57,759 nucleotides of DNA from Flavobacteriales bacterium (lineage in GTDB: Bacteria; Bacteroidota; Bacteroidia; NS11-12g; UBA955). The translations under genes and the position numbers were made by a program. This document shows, one piece after another, positions 25,709 through 33,965 of the stretch. Every line of letters starts with the position of its first letter. Positions within the stretch are counted from its first letter, which is position 1. The notes beneath the pieces were generated by a model. The model was given only the letters and a program-made list of their open reading frames with translations, searched no databases and was not told where the DNA came from. The stretch covers positions 1-57,759 of the forward strand of contig CANHQZ010000010.1 of the NCBI GenBank assembly GCA_947463125.1, written 5' to 3'.

Positions 25709-26373
25709 AAAGTCTGTTGAAAAAAATACCGGTCATCAAAGAAGGTGTTTTGTTCCTCGAGAAGCGAAATTTCAAAAAAGAATGGCGACGCCGCAATACG
25801 CATAACCTTACCGCAGTGGGTGACAGGTTTTTCCCGATGGATAATGTAACCGTGGGTAAGATGAGCTATGGTGCGCTGAATATTCAAAGCCTTTTTGAAC
25901 AGGAGGGCGAAAACCTGGTAATAGGAAACTATGTGTCCATCGCACCGGGTGTGCAGTTTTTGCTTGGCGTGAATCATCAGATAGAAACGCTATCAACTTT
26001 TCCGCTGTACAGCCGGCTGGTGCAGCCTTCTACCCTGGATGCCGTGGCGAAAGGGCCACTGGTAATAGAAGATGAGGTTTGGATTGGGACCAATGCCATT
26101 ATACTTTCCGGGCTCACCATTGGTAAAGGTGCCATTATTGCCGCCGGAGCCGTGGTCACAAAAGATGTACCGCCCTACGCAATTGTTGGCGGTAATCCTG
26201 CAAAACTTATCCGATACAAATTTCCCGAAGAAATCATAGAAGTGATTTCCCCGCTGTATTTACGTGATTTGGACAACGAAACCATGAAAAAACATATGGA
26301 TTTACTATACAATCCAATCCGGTCTAAAGCGGATGCGGAGAAGCTGGTACGTACGTTAACATCCTCAAAATAA
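25705..26373 (+). CDS. Hexapeptide-repeat acyltransferase (CatB/maltose-acetyltransferase-like)
   Basis: A 222-residue left-handed beta-helix enzyme. The hexapeptide coils are clear in PLVIEDEVWIGTNAIILSG and GKGAIIAAGAVVTKDVPPY, closing with VGGNPAKLIRY, the signature of the maltose/chloramphenicol O-acetyltransferase group. The catalytic His lies near GVNHQIETL. It probably O-acetylates a glycan residue. It is coupled to the FkbM gene by a 4-nt overlap and followed after 4 nt by the WbsX-like gene. Confidence 0.88.
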   Translation: MKSLLKKIPVIKEGVLFLEKRNFKKEWRRRNTHNLTAVGDRFFPMDNVTVGKMSYGALNIQSLFEQEGENLVIGNYVSIAPGVQFLLGVNHQIETLSTFPLYSRLVQPSTLDAVAKGPLVIEDEVWIGTNAIILSGLTIGKGAIIAAGAVVTKDVPPYAIVGGNPAKLIRYKFPEEIIEVISPLYLRDLDNETMKKHMDLLYNPIRSKADAEKLVRTLTSSK

Positions 26374-26377
26374 TTGC

Positions 26378-27466
26378 ATGCCTCGATTAATCGCTTTTTA
26401 TCTTCCTCAGTTTCATCCCATTCCCGAAAACAATAAATGGTGGGGTGAAGGCTTTACCGAATGGACCAATGTGGGCAAGGCAAAGCCACTATTCAAAGGA
26501 CACTACCAGCCCCGTGTTCCTGCAGACCTGGGATACTATGATTTACGACTGCCTGAATCACGCGAAGCGCAGGCAGATATGGCCCGGAAATACGGTGTGG
26601 AGGGTTTTTGCTACTGGCATTATTATTTTGGAGATGGCCGGCGATTGCTGGAGCGTCCATTTGATGAGGTTCTGAAAACGGGTAAGCCGGATTTTCCCTT
26701 TTGCCTCGCCTGGGCTAACCATAGCTGGAAAGACAAGCAATTCAGCAAGGAGGGAAGCGATAAAATGCTGATTGAACAGAAATACGGCGGCGTGGAAGAT
26801 TACACCCGTCATTTCAATTTGCTTTTACCCGCATTTCTGGATCACAGGTATATACGGGTGCACAACAAGCCTTTGTTTTTAATTCACTCACCGCACAAGG
26901 TTCCGGATTTGCCCTTATTCATGGATTTGTGGCAAAAACTGGCCCGCGAAAATGGGTTGGAGGGAATTCACTTTGTGTGTAATATTTACAATGTAAATGA
27001 AGTTGAATCTATGCGCAGCAAAGGATTTGACGGTATCAGCCTGGTTCGCCTGTTTGATGTTTTCAAAAAAGAATATTCCCTGCTGCAGCGCATGTACACC
27101 AAGTTTATGCGTGTGGTATTGAAGCGTGGCCAGGTACTGAATTATGAGCAGTCTTCAAGGTATTTTCACGGTGAGGAGGATAAAATCAATTACATGTATC
27201 CCAGCGTTTATCCCAACTGGGACCATTCTCCCCGTTCCGGCAGACACGGACATATTTTGCATAATTCCAATCCCAAAGCGTTTAAACAGCATGTTTCCAA
27301 TGTGCTGCAAACAGTGAAACACAAGCCCGAAGAGGAACAAATCGTGTTTATCCGTTCCTGGAATGAATGGGCAGAAGGCAATTACATGGAGCCGGATCTT
27401 AGGTTTGGCAGAGGATACCTGGAGGCATTGAAGTCAGCCCTGGATGAATCGGCAGCCCGCCATTAA
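26378..27466 (+). CDS. WbsX-like glycan biosynthesis protein (GH99-like domain)
   Basis: A 362-residue protein matching WbsX: starts LIAFYLPQFHPIPENNKWWG, followed by GFTEWTNVGKAKPLFKGHYQ, EGFCYWHYYFGDGRRLLE and near the end RSWNEWAEGNYMEPD. The fold is a TIM barrel related to glycoside hydrolase family 99. WbsX proteins occur in O-antigen and capsule clusters and also as parts of glycosyltransferases; the reaction is not settled. The last 4 nt (TTAA) are shared with the end of the convergent flippase gene. Confidence 0.88.
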   Translation: MPRLIAFYLPQFHPIPENNKWWGEGFTEWTNVGKAKPLFKGHYQPRVPADLGYYDLRLPESREAQADMARKYGVEGFCYWHYYFGDGRRLLERPFDEVLKTGKPDFPFCLAWANHSWKDKQFSKEGSDKMLIEQKYGGVEDYTRHFNLLLPAFLDHRYIRVHNKPLFLIHSPHKVPDLPLFMDLWQKLARENGLEGIHFVCNIYNVNEVESMRSKGFDGISLVRLFDVFKKEYSLLQRMYTKFMRVVLKRGQVLNYEQSSRYFHGEEDKINYMYPSVYPNWDHSPRSGRHGHILHNSNPKAFKQHVSNVLQTVKHKPEEEQIVFIRSWNEWAEGNYMEPDLRFGRGYLEALKSALDESAARH

Positions 27467-28980
27467 AATCCGGGCAGTTTCTTAATGCGGTTGCCTGTAA
27501 GTTTAGCCAGGTATTTATTTACAAGCGAATTCACTTCCTGCGATATGTGGAATGCATAGAGTAAATAACCGTATGCACCACCAAGTATAATGGTTTTTAA
27601 GATGCTTTCTCCAATAGGGTTTTCTATCCAGCGTCCGGTAAAGGAAAGCCCCATCATTACAGCGAAAATAAGTATGAGTATCCCTTGGTTTCTGGTGAAT
27701 GGGTGCAGTTTCATTTTGAAATATATTATGGATACACCAAACGTCTGGGTGCATAAAAATGTGATGAGTGTGCCTGCAGCGGCACCGTTGATTCCGTAAA
27801 CAGGAATTAGCAAGTAATTGGCAATAATGGCAGTAGTAAGGGCAATGGCAAAATTTATCAGCGTCCAGGCGTAATGCGGAGAATTGGCGATAATGGGGCC
27901 GGCAGAAGCCCCCAGAGCGTCAACCAGACGGGTAATGCCAATTAAAAACACAACCCATTTTCCCTGAGCATAGTAATCGCCCCTGGGCATGATGGCATAC
28001 ATATTATCTACGTTTATCCAAATTAGGTAAAACAATACTGTCGCTGCCATAAACTGGTTTAAGGTGCTCCGCTGATACAGTTTTTCTACTTCGTGATGTT
28101 CATTTGCCTTCATGTGACGCGAGAAAACCGGTGTGGCAATTTGCAACAATGTTCGTTTTGGAATATCAATGAGCATGGCCAGATAAAAGCCAATGCTATA
28201 AATGGCTGTATCATCCAGCATTTTCATGGAGGATACCATGAAGAAGTCTATTTTGCTTACAACCAGGCCGGTCAATCCGCCTAAAAACAAAAATGCCGTG
28301 TAGCGGATCATGTCATTTTTCAGACCCGGATTTTCACGTAGGAATTGCAAATCCGGTTTTATGTCAATCAGGGTAAGCTTACGGATGAAAATTACGTTGA
28401 AAAGAAAAACCAGTCCGTATGCCCCTGACATGAGCCAAAGTGACTGGGAAAAAGACAGCCAGTCTTTATAAAAACAATAGCCTGATGCGATAACAAAGGA
28501 ACGCAGCATTACTTCGCGCAAAAAGTTGGGAATGGCTGTCCTTCCGTGGTTTGCAGCACAGGTTTCCATTACAGTTTGGTAAAGGGAAAAAAGCACCATA
28601 AATACCAGCATGGGGTAAAGGGGCTCAAGCAGGGCAGCATCTTTTTTGAAAAGGCTTAGTAAAGGCTCTCTGAAAAAAAGCAACCCGGTAAGCACCAACA
28701 AATAACCAAGAGTGGGAATGCAAAATGCCCAGAAGAAGAAACCATGGAGCTTTTTGTCGGCTGTCTGGAAGTGCGGAAAATAACGATTGATGCTGTAATT
28801 GGTGCCCATGAGGGCGAAACTTGACAGAACCGCTGCACTTTCAATCAGCAGGCGCACTGCCCCCAGTTCCTTTGGAGAGTAGAATAGGGGTTGAAGCAAA
28901 AAAAGGCTAAGAAAAGCAAGTCCTATCCCTATATAGTTACTGAGACTGGATTTAATACTTTGGCGTATAATAACACCCAT
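27463..28980 (-). CDS. Polysaccharide flippase (Wzx-type, MATE/PST superfamily)
   Basis: A 505-residue membrane protein with about 14 membrane segments, beginning QSIKSSLSNYIGIGLAFLSL. The order of hydrophobic segments and the polar TNYSINRYF near the start fit Wzx-like oligosaccharide-lipid flippases. It would move a lipid-linked glycan made by the neighbouring genes across the inner membrane. Its orientation is opposite to theirs, with its own promoter box. A Wzy polymerase is not evident in the cluster. Confidence 0.87.
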   Translation of the reverse strand: MGVIIRQSIKSSLSNYIGIGLAFLSLFLLQPLFYSPKELGAVRLLIESAAVLSSFALMGTNYSINRYFPHFQTADKKLHGFFFWAFCIPTLGYLLVLTGLLFFREPLLSLFKKDAALLEPLYPMLVFMVLFSLYQTVMETCAANHGRTAIPNFLREVMLRSFVIASGYCFYKDWLSFSQSLWLMSGAYGLVFLFNVIFIRKLTLIDIKPDLQFLRENPGLKNDMIRYTAFLFLGGLTGLVVSKIDFFMVSSMKMLDDTAIYSIGFYLAMLIDIPKRTLLQIATPVFSRHMKANEHHEVEKLYQRSTLNQFMAATVLFYLIWINVDNMYAIMPRGDYYAQGKWVVFLIGITRLVDALGASAGPIIANSPHYAWTLINFAIALTTAIIANYLLIPVYGINGAAAGTLITFLCTQTFGVSIIYFKMKLHPFTRNQGILILIFAVMMGLSFTGRWIENPIGESILKTIILGGAYGYLLYAFHISQEVNSLVNKYLAKLTGNRIKKLPGF

Positions 28981-28984
28981 GCAG

Positions 28985-28992
28985 CAAATTTA
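28985..28992 (-). promoter_or_regulatory. TAnnTTTG -7 box before the flippase
   Basis: On the minus strand TAAATTTG lies 4 nt before the ATG at 28980. Confidence 0.55.
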
Positions 28993-29060
28993 GGGATTGC
29001 AACATGCCGGCGATGAAGTTGTTTTCAGTTTACGACAAAAATGCACCTTCCTTCGATTTG

Positions 29061-29092
29061 TTTGTTCAATCGGTTTTTACACCTTTATTTTG
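29061..29092 (+). promoter_or_regulatory. TTTG-N20-near-consensus promoter of adk
   Basis: TTTG at 29061-29064 and TTATTTTG (one mismatch) at 29085-29092, 9 nt before the adk ATG at 29102. Confidence 0.5.
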
Positions 29093-29101
29093 CCCGTTCA
29101 C

Positions 29102-29680
29102 ATGCTTAATCTTATCATCTTCGGACCTCCGGGTGCAGGCAAAGGCACCCAAAGTGAAAAAATCATAGCACAATATCAGCTTGAACATATCTCTACCGGA
29201 GATTTGCTGCGCGCAGAGCGCAATGCCGGAACAGAACTTGGCAACAAGGCCAATGAATATATCAGCAAAGGAGAGCTTGTGCCGGATGCGGTGGTAATCG
29301 GCATGGTACGTAACTTTATGCTGTCAAAATCATCGGCCCACGGTTTTATTTTTGATGGTTTTCCCCGCACCATTCCCCAGGCTGAGGCACTGGATTCGAT
29401 GTTGCTTGAATTCAATACGTCCATTGCTACAGTTCTTGGTCTTGAAGTAGCCGAAGATGAACTGGTGAAAAGGCTTGTGCTGCGTGGTCAAACTTCCGGC
29501 AGGGTTGATGATCAGGATGAAAATACCATTCGCAACCGTTTCAGGGAATACCAAAACAAAACACTCCCACTCCAGGATTTTTATTCCCGGCAGGGCAAAT
29601 ACCAATCTATACAGGGCATTGGTGAAATTGAAGAAATTTTCACTAACTTGTGTGCTTGTATTGATAAAGTTAATTCATGA
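29102..29680 (+). CDS. adk: Adenylate kinase
   Basis: Adk interconverts 2 ADP with ATP and AMP. The 192-residue product begins LNLIIFGPPGAGKGTQ (P-loop 8-16), has HISTGDLLRAE for AMP, FIFDGFPRTIPQAEAL, and the short LID (RGQTSGRVDDQ) without zinc cysteines. The start at 29102 is the family start; a frame reaching 28997 adds 35 foreign residues. It is coupled to the SIMPL-domain gene by ATGA. Confidence 0.96.
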   Translation: MLNLIIFGPPGAGKGTQSEKIIAQYQLEHISTGDLLRAERNAGTELGNKANEYISKGELVPDAVVIGMVRNFMLSKSSAHGFIFDGFPRTIPQAEALDSMLLEFNTSIATVLGLEVAEDELVKRLVLRGQTSGRVDDQDENTIRNRFREYQNKTLPLQDFYSRQGKYQSIQGIGEIEEIFTNLCACIDKVNS

Positions 29681-30402
29681 TAAAATCCAATTTTCACTAC
29701 ATCATGCTGGCCGTTGCCGGAATCACGGCGGCCTGGTTAATCGGCAATGGTTTCAAGCGCAAGCCTGCAGGTGAATATATTTCGGTAACCGGCATGGCCG
29801 AAGTGAATTTTACCAGTGACGACATTCGTTGGTCGGGTGATTTCTCACGCTCCAGTACCGAAATGAAAGAGGCATATCAGGTGCTGAAAGCCGATAAGGA
29901 TAAGGTTTTCGAATACTTCAAATCAAAAGGAGTTCATGATTCGGAAATGGTCTTTGGAACGGTGAACATTGAAAAACAATACGATGATTTTCGGGAAGAC
30001 GGTGTTTACCGCACAGTTTTCAGGGGTTACAAAGCATCGCAATCGGTTAAAATACGTTCACGCCGCATAGAGGCCATAGAAGCTATTGTTAAAGAGAGTA
30101 TGGAGCTTGTTGAAAATGGAATTGAATTCAATGCCGGAACCCCCGAATTTTACTACAGCCGTTTGTCTGATCTGAAGCTGGAGCTCATACGAAAAGCAGC
30201 TGCTGATGCCAGCGCACGTGCCGAGAAAATAGCCGAAGCCAGTGATTGCAGTCTTGGTGCACTCAAATCTTCCGATTTGGGCGTATTTCAGATTACCGGT
30301 GAGAGCGATAATGAGGAATATAGCTGGGGCGGCGTTTTTAATACTTCCAACAAGCGAAAAACCGCACGCGTTACTGTTTCTTCACGTTTTGTCGCTCAAT
30401 GA
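29677..30402 (+). CDS. SIMPL-domain (DUF541) protein
   Basis: A 241-residue protein with one N-terminal hydrophobic segment (about 8-25) that is either an anchor or an uncleaved signal. The rest is a SIMPL/DUF541 domain: ISVTGMAEVNFTSDDI at the start and GIEFNAGTPEFYYSRL with the C-terminal helix LIRKAAADASARAEKIAEAS. The family is envelope-located and poorly characterised (BP26-like). It starts inside adk's stop and ends inside the next gene's start, forming a tightly coupled trio. Confidence 0.85.
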   Translation: MIKSNFHYIMLAVAGITAAWLIGNGFKRKPAGEYISVTGMAEVNFTSDDIRWSGDFSRSSTEMKEAYQVLKADKDKVFEYFKSKGVHDSEMVFGTVNIEKQYDDFREDGVYRTVFRGYKASQSVKIRSRRIEAIEAIVKESMELVENGIEFNAGTPEFYYSRLSDLKLELIRKAAADASARAEKIAEASDCSLGALKSSDLGVFQITGESDNEEYSWGGVFNTSNKRKTARVTVSSRFVAQ

Positions 30403-31139
30403 TGTCTGCGCGCAATCTGTTGTTGCTGGATCTTGACAACACCCTTTGGGATTTTGACGGCAACGCCGAAGAAGCACTGGCCGAACTTTTTCACAGGCAT
30501 AAACTGCACATTCGCACTTCGCATTCTGTTCATCATTTTATTGAAACATACAAAGCCATTAACAAGTCTTACTGGAAGCGGTACGAAGCGGGTGAAATTC
30601 ACAAGGATTTACTGAGAACCGGAAGGTTTATCGATACCTTTAGGGCACTCGGAATACCAGATGAGGAGCATCCTGAAAATGTGTGGGACGAATATTTAGA
30701 AATCTGTCCGGTGATGACCCGCATGATGCCGGGTGCAATGACGTTTGTAAAAGAAATGAAACAGCATTTTGTGCTGGTTTTGGTGACCAATGGATTTGAG
30801 CACACGCAACGCATTAAAATTCATGCTTGCGGTCTTTCCGAATTTGTGGATTTGATGATTAGCAGCGAAGCGGTGGGAATTGCCAAGCCTGACAAGGGGA
30901 TTTTTGACGTTGCTGTTCAGCGGGCTGAGAAACAGTGGGGCCGGTTTAATAACATATTCTACGCAGGTGATACCTGGGATACCGATGTAAAAGGTGGCAT
31001 CCTGGCAGGGATTAGCACGGCCTGGTATAATCATGCCGCTGCTGAGGTACCCAAAGATGATTTGTCTTTAAGTCCCCTGTTTATCGGGGCTTATGACTCG
31101 CTGTCATTACTCGGATCTACGCTTCTTGAGCGCCTTTGA
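30399..31139 (+). CDS. HAD-family hydrolase, YjjG-like nucleotidase
   Basis: A 246-residue HAD phosphatase. Motif I is DLDNTLWDFD (11-20, nucleophile D11, acid D13), motif II VTNGFEH, motif III Lys in AVGIAKPDKGIFD, motif IV FYAGDTWDTDVKGG. The WDFDGN and KPDKGIF segments are typical of YjjG pyrimidine 5'-nucleotidases that clear non-canonical nucleotides. Linkage with adk gives a nucleotide-metabolism theme. The start overlaps the SIMPL gene stop. Confidence 0.88.
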   Translation: MMSARNLLLLDLDNTLWDFDGNAEEALAELFHRHKLHIRTSHSVHHFIETYKAINKSYWKRYEAGEIHKDLLRTGRFIDTFRALGIPDEEHPENVWDEYLEICPVMTRMMPGAMTFVKEMKQHFVLVLVTNGFEHTQRIKIHACGLSEFVDLMISSEAVGIAKPDKGIFDVAVQRAEKQWGRFNNIFYAGDTWDTDVKGGILAGISTAWYNHAAAEVPKDDLSLSPLFIGAYDSLSLLGSTLLERL

Positions 31140-31172
31140 CAATTAACTTACATAAATTTCATTTGCGCTGTT

Positions 31173-31180
31173 TATCTTTG
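31173..31180 (+). promoter_or_regulatory. TAnnTTTG -7 box before the T9SS type A protein gene
   Basis: TATCTTTG lies 7 nt before the ATG at 31188. Confidence 0.55.
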
Positions 31181-31187
31181 TAAAAGC

Positions 31188-31868
31188 ATGAATACATTTT
31201 TTAAAAATAGCATACTGCTCGCATTTGCGGGTATTTACGCAAGTTTTATTATGGCCCAAAACTTAGAAGTGCAGGGGAGTAAAACACAAAATTTTTATCC
31301 CGAAGCAAATGGTTTTACCGATTGCTCCATCTATATGAAAAATGTAGGAACAGGTCAGTTGAAAATAGCCTATGAAAAGGTTTCTGCTGATTACCCCGCA
31401 GGCTGGGATGTGTCGTTTTGTGATAACCGAAATTGTTTTTTCTCATTCAGGGATAAAGACACCTTCACTGCAATGGCTCCTGGAGAAAAATCAAGTATGA
31501 AAATTACCGTGTTCCCCAAGGGGACAGCCGATACTGCAGTTGTTAAATATGCTGTTTGGGATATAAACAACCCATCCGTGAAAGATACACTCACCTTCAA
31601 TATTATGGTGCGGTGGTCTGCCGGAAACTACCTGTCTTGCATGCCACAGCAGGCTATTTTCCCCGTTCCGGCCAATCGCTATTTGCAGGTGTACACTTCT
31701 AACGTCTCTGTTGCCGAAATACGCAGTCTTTCCGGTCAAATCATCAGCCGCACTTATCCTGCTTCAGAATGGACCCGGCTGGATATTGCAGATCTCACTG
31801 CAGGCAGCTATGTGGTTCTGCTCAAAGGGAGCAACGGAAGCCGCAGTTACACTTTTGTTAAAGACTAA
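31188..31868 (+). CDS. Secreted protein with T9SS type A sorting domain
   Basis: A 226-residue exported protein. The signal peptide is followed by AQNLEVQGSK; the middle (about 25-145) is a beta-rich domain with two cysteine-containing strands (FCDNRNCFF). From about residue 150 the C-terminal sorting domain is clear: IFPVPANRYLQVYTS, IRSLSGQIISRTYP, LTAGSYVVLLKGS, ending SYTFVKD. It should cross the outer membrane by the type IX system and be anchored or released. The function of the middle domain is unknown. Confidence 0.85.
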   Translation: MNTFFKNSILLAFAGIYASFIMAQNLEVQGSKTQNFYPEANGFTDCSIYMKNVGTGQLKIAYEKVSADYPAGWDVSFCDNRNCFFSFRDKDTFTAMAPGEKSSMKITVFPKGTADTAVVKYAVWDINNPSVKDTLTFNIMVRWSAGNYLSCMPQQAIFPVPANRYLQVYTSNVSVAEIRSLSGQIISRTYPASEWTRLDIADLTAGSYVVLLKGSNGSRSYTFVKD

Positions 31869-31889
31869 ACGGTAATTTTACTAACAGGC

Positions 31890-33950
31890 ATGCTGCTTTT
31901 TGCATTTCAAACACTGACCTCAGGTTGGTATTTGATTCTGTGTTTACTGGCAGCAGCAGGACTTACATTTTTACTTTATAAAAAGGCAGCTGCATTTCCA
32001 AAGCCCTGGAATTCAGTATTGCCCGCGCTTCGCTTTCTGGGTTTATTTTTTTTATTGGTGCTGCTGTTGTCACCGTTTATAACGCTGACGCTGGAACAGG
32101 AGGAGAAGCCAACCCTGCTTGTATATCTGGATAAAAGCAACTCAGCCTCCCGTGAATCTACCGACTTATATGACCGTCAGCTGCAAGGCATTCTTGACAA
32201 ACTTGACAATCGCTACAACGTGCGAAACTATCATTTTGCGGACAAGGTCTATCGTGCCGGCGATACAGTTAAAAACCCGGATGTTACGGATTTGGGGCAG
32301 GTTTCAGCCCATGTGAATGATTTTAAAGATAGCCGTTCAGTGGCTGCAATAATGGTATTGTCAGATGGTATACAAAACAGGGGAGTAAGTCCGCTGGTGA
32401 TGCCCCTGCATGATAATCCTGCCGTTTACTGTATCGGGCTTGGCGATACAACGCCACTGGCTGATATTCGTGTAACAGCAGCGCAGGTAAATGAATCTGT
32501 TTTTCTCGGAAGTACATATTCGCTGGAAGCGCAGTTGCAATGCAATTCACCATCGGCAACACCATTTAAAGTGACACTTTATGAAGGGTCGAAAGTTTTG
32601 CAAGCGCAAAACGGGCTTTTTGACAAAGGAAACTCCTTTAAAAGAATATCCTTTACGCTGCAGGCTAAAAGTCCCGGATTAAAACAATACAGGATTGAGG
32701 TTTCCTCCCTGCCGGGAGAGAGAAACCTTGCCAATAACCGGGCGACGGCTGTAACGGAAGTAGTGGATGCCAGAAAAAAAATTATGCTGGCGGCTGCAGC
32801 TTCTCATCCCGATGTGGGGGCTATTAAACGCCTGCTGGATGAAAATGCCCGCTACCAGGTAAGTGTGTCCGACCCCGGATTGACGCCTGCTCCTGAATCG
32901 GCAGATATCTTTGTATTGCATGGATTTCCGCTTAATGACAATCAGGCAGCCTGGATGCTTCGTCTCGCTGCTTCAGGAAAACCGTTTTTTCATATCAGTT
33001 CGGTGCAAACCCAGCGCGCCGGACTGAAAGCACTTCCGGGTGGCATTTCTCCTTCAGGAAATAGTCAGACTGAAGAGGTACTTCCTCAGGTTGTGCCCGA
33101 TTTTGCAGAGATTGCATTCGAGCCCGAAGTATTGCGCAGGCTGGCGTCTTTTCCTCCACTGAAAGTTGCTTACGGAAGATGGCAAAGTGATGCCACTCAA
33201 AAGGTGTTTTTGAAGCAGCGGATTGGAAGTGTGGAGACAAATTATCCTCTGTTTTATTTCAGAGATTTTAACAACCACAGGAGCGTATGGCTTTGTGGTG
33301 AGGGTTTCTGGCGCTGGCGCTTGAAGGAAATGGCGGCTAACGGTAATGCTGTTGCCTCTGAAGCTTTGTTGTTTCAAACATTGCAGTATCTCTCGGTATC
33401 AGAAAGTCCAAAATCCTTTGTGCTTAAATCTTCCAAAAATGAGTATGAGCCGGGCGAATCGGTTGTGCTGCAGGCAACGTGGCTTGATGCTGTCGGTAAC
33501 AGGCAGAACAAATCATCCTGCGAACTCACGCTGGAAGGAGAAGATGGCTTTAAACGGGTAATGCCCATGGCTCGGTATAATGATGTGTACAGGCTGGAAA
33601 CCACCGGCCTGCCATCCGGACAATTTAGAGCCAGGGCAAAGCTGGATAACAGTCCGGCTGTATTTTCCTCCACTGTTTTCTATGTAAGTCCGGTGGTGGC
33701 TGAAACCGCTGTCACGCAGGCGAACCATGCCCTTCTCAGACAATGGTCTTCCCGATACGGGGGTGTGTTTCTCCCGCAAAACCGGGTAAATGAGCTAGCG
33801 ATTTTACTGGATAAAAACGATGCGGCAAGACCGGTGGTATTCACCGAAACAAAAATCACAGAGTTGATTCACGCAAAATGGTTTTTTCTGATCATTGTGT
33901 TGTGTTTTTCGCTGGAGTGGATTTTGCGCAAATATCTTGGCAGTTATTAA
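31890..33950 (+). CDS. Membrane protein with VWA-like domain
   Basis: A 686-residue protein with two N-terminal membrane segments (about 8-30 and 47-68) and one at the C-terminus (about 663-680). The periplasmic region opens with LLVYLDKSNSASRES: D81-x-S83-x-S85 is a MIDAS metal site, with SDGIQNRG downstream, so a VWA-like fold is likely. A further region resembles GATase/ThuA-like Rossmann folds (ADIFVLHGFPLNDNQAAWM), and Ig-like strands follow. Similar large proteins sit near BatA/BatD genes in Bacteroidota, but no Bat or MoxR gene is in view. Role unknown. Confidence 0.72.
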   Translation: MLLFAFQTLTSGWYLILCLLAAAGLTFLLYKKAAAFPKPWNSVLPALRFLGLFFLLVLLLSPFITLTLEQEEKPTLLVYLDKSNSASRESTDLYDRQLQGILDKLDNRYNVRNYHFADKVYRAGDTVKNPDVTDLGQVSAHVNDFKDSRSVAAIMVLSDGIQNRGVSPLVMPLHDNPAVYCIGLGDTTPLADIRVTAAQVNESVFLGSTYSLEAQLQCNSPSATPFKVTLYEGSKVLQAQNGLFDKGNSFKRISFTLQAKSPGLKQYRIEVSSLPGERNLANNRATAVTEVVDARKKIMLAAAASHPDVGAIKRLLDENARYQVSVSDPGLTPAPESADIFVLHGFPLNDNQAAWMLRLAASGKPFFHISSVQTQRAGLKALPGGISPSGNSQTEEVLPQVVPDFAEIAFEPEVLRRLASFPPLKVAYGRWQSDATQKVFLKQRIGSVETNYPLFYFRDFNNHRSVWLCGEGFWRWRLKEMAANGNAVASEALLFQTLQYLSVSESPKSFVLKSSKNEYEPGESVVLQATWLDAVGNRQNKSSCELTLEGEDGFKRVMPMARYNDVYRLETTGLPSGQFRARAKLDNSPAVFSSTVFYVSPVVAETAVTQANHALLRQWSSRYGGVFLPQNRVNELAILLDKNDAARPVVFTETKITELIHAKWFFLIIVLCFSLEWILRKYLGSY

Positions 33951-33965
33951 CGAACTTTGCAGTAA

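Noticed and set aside
28997-29101. 35-codon N-terminal extension of adk
   Set aside because: Sequence is foreign to adenylate kinases and covers the likely promoter; the family start is at 29102.
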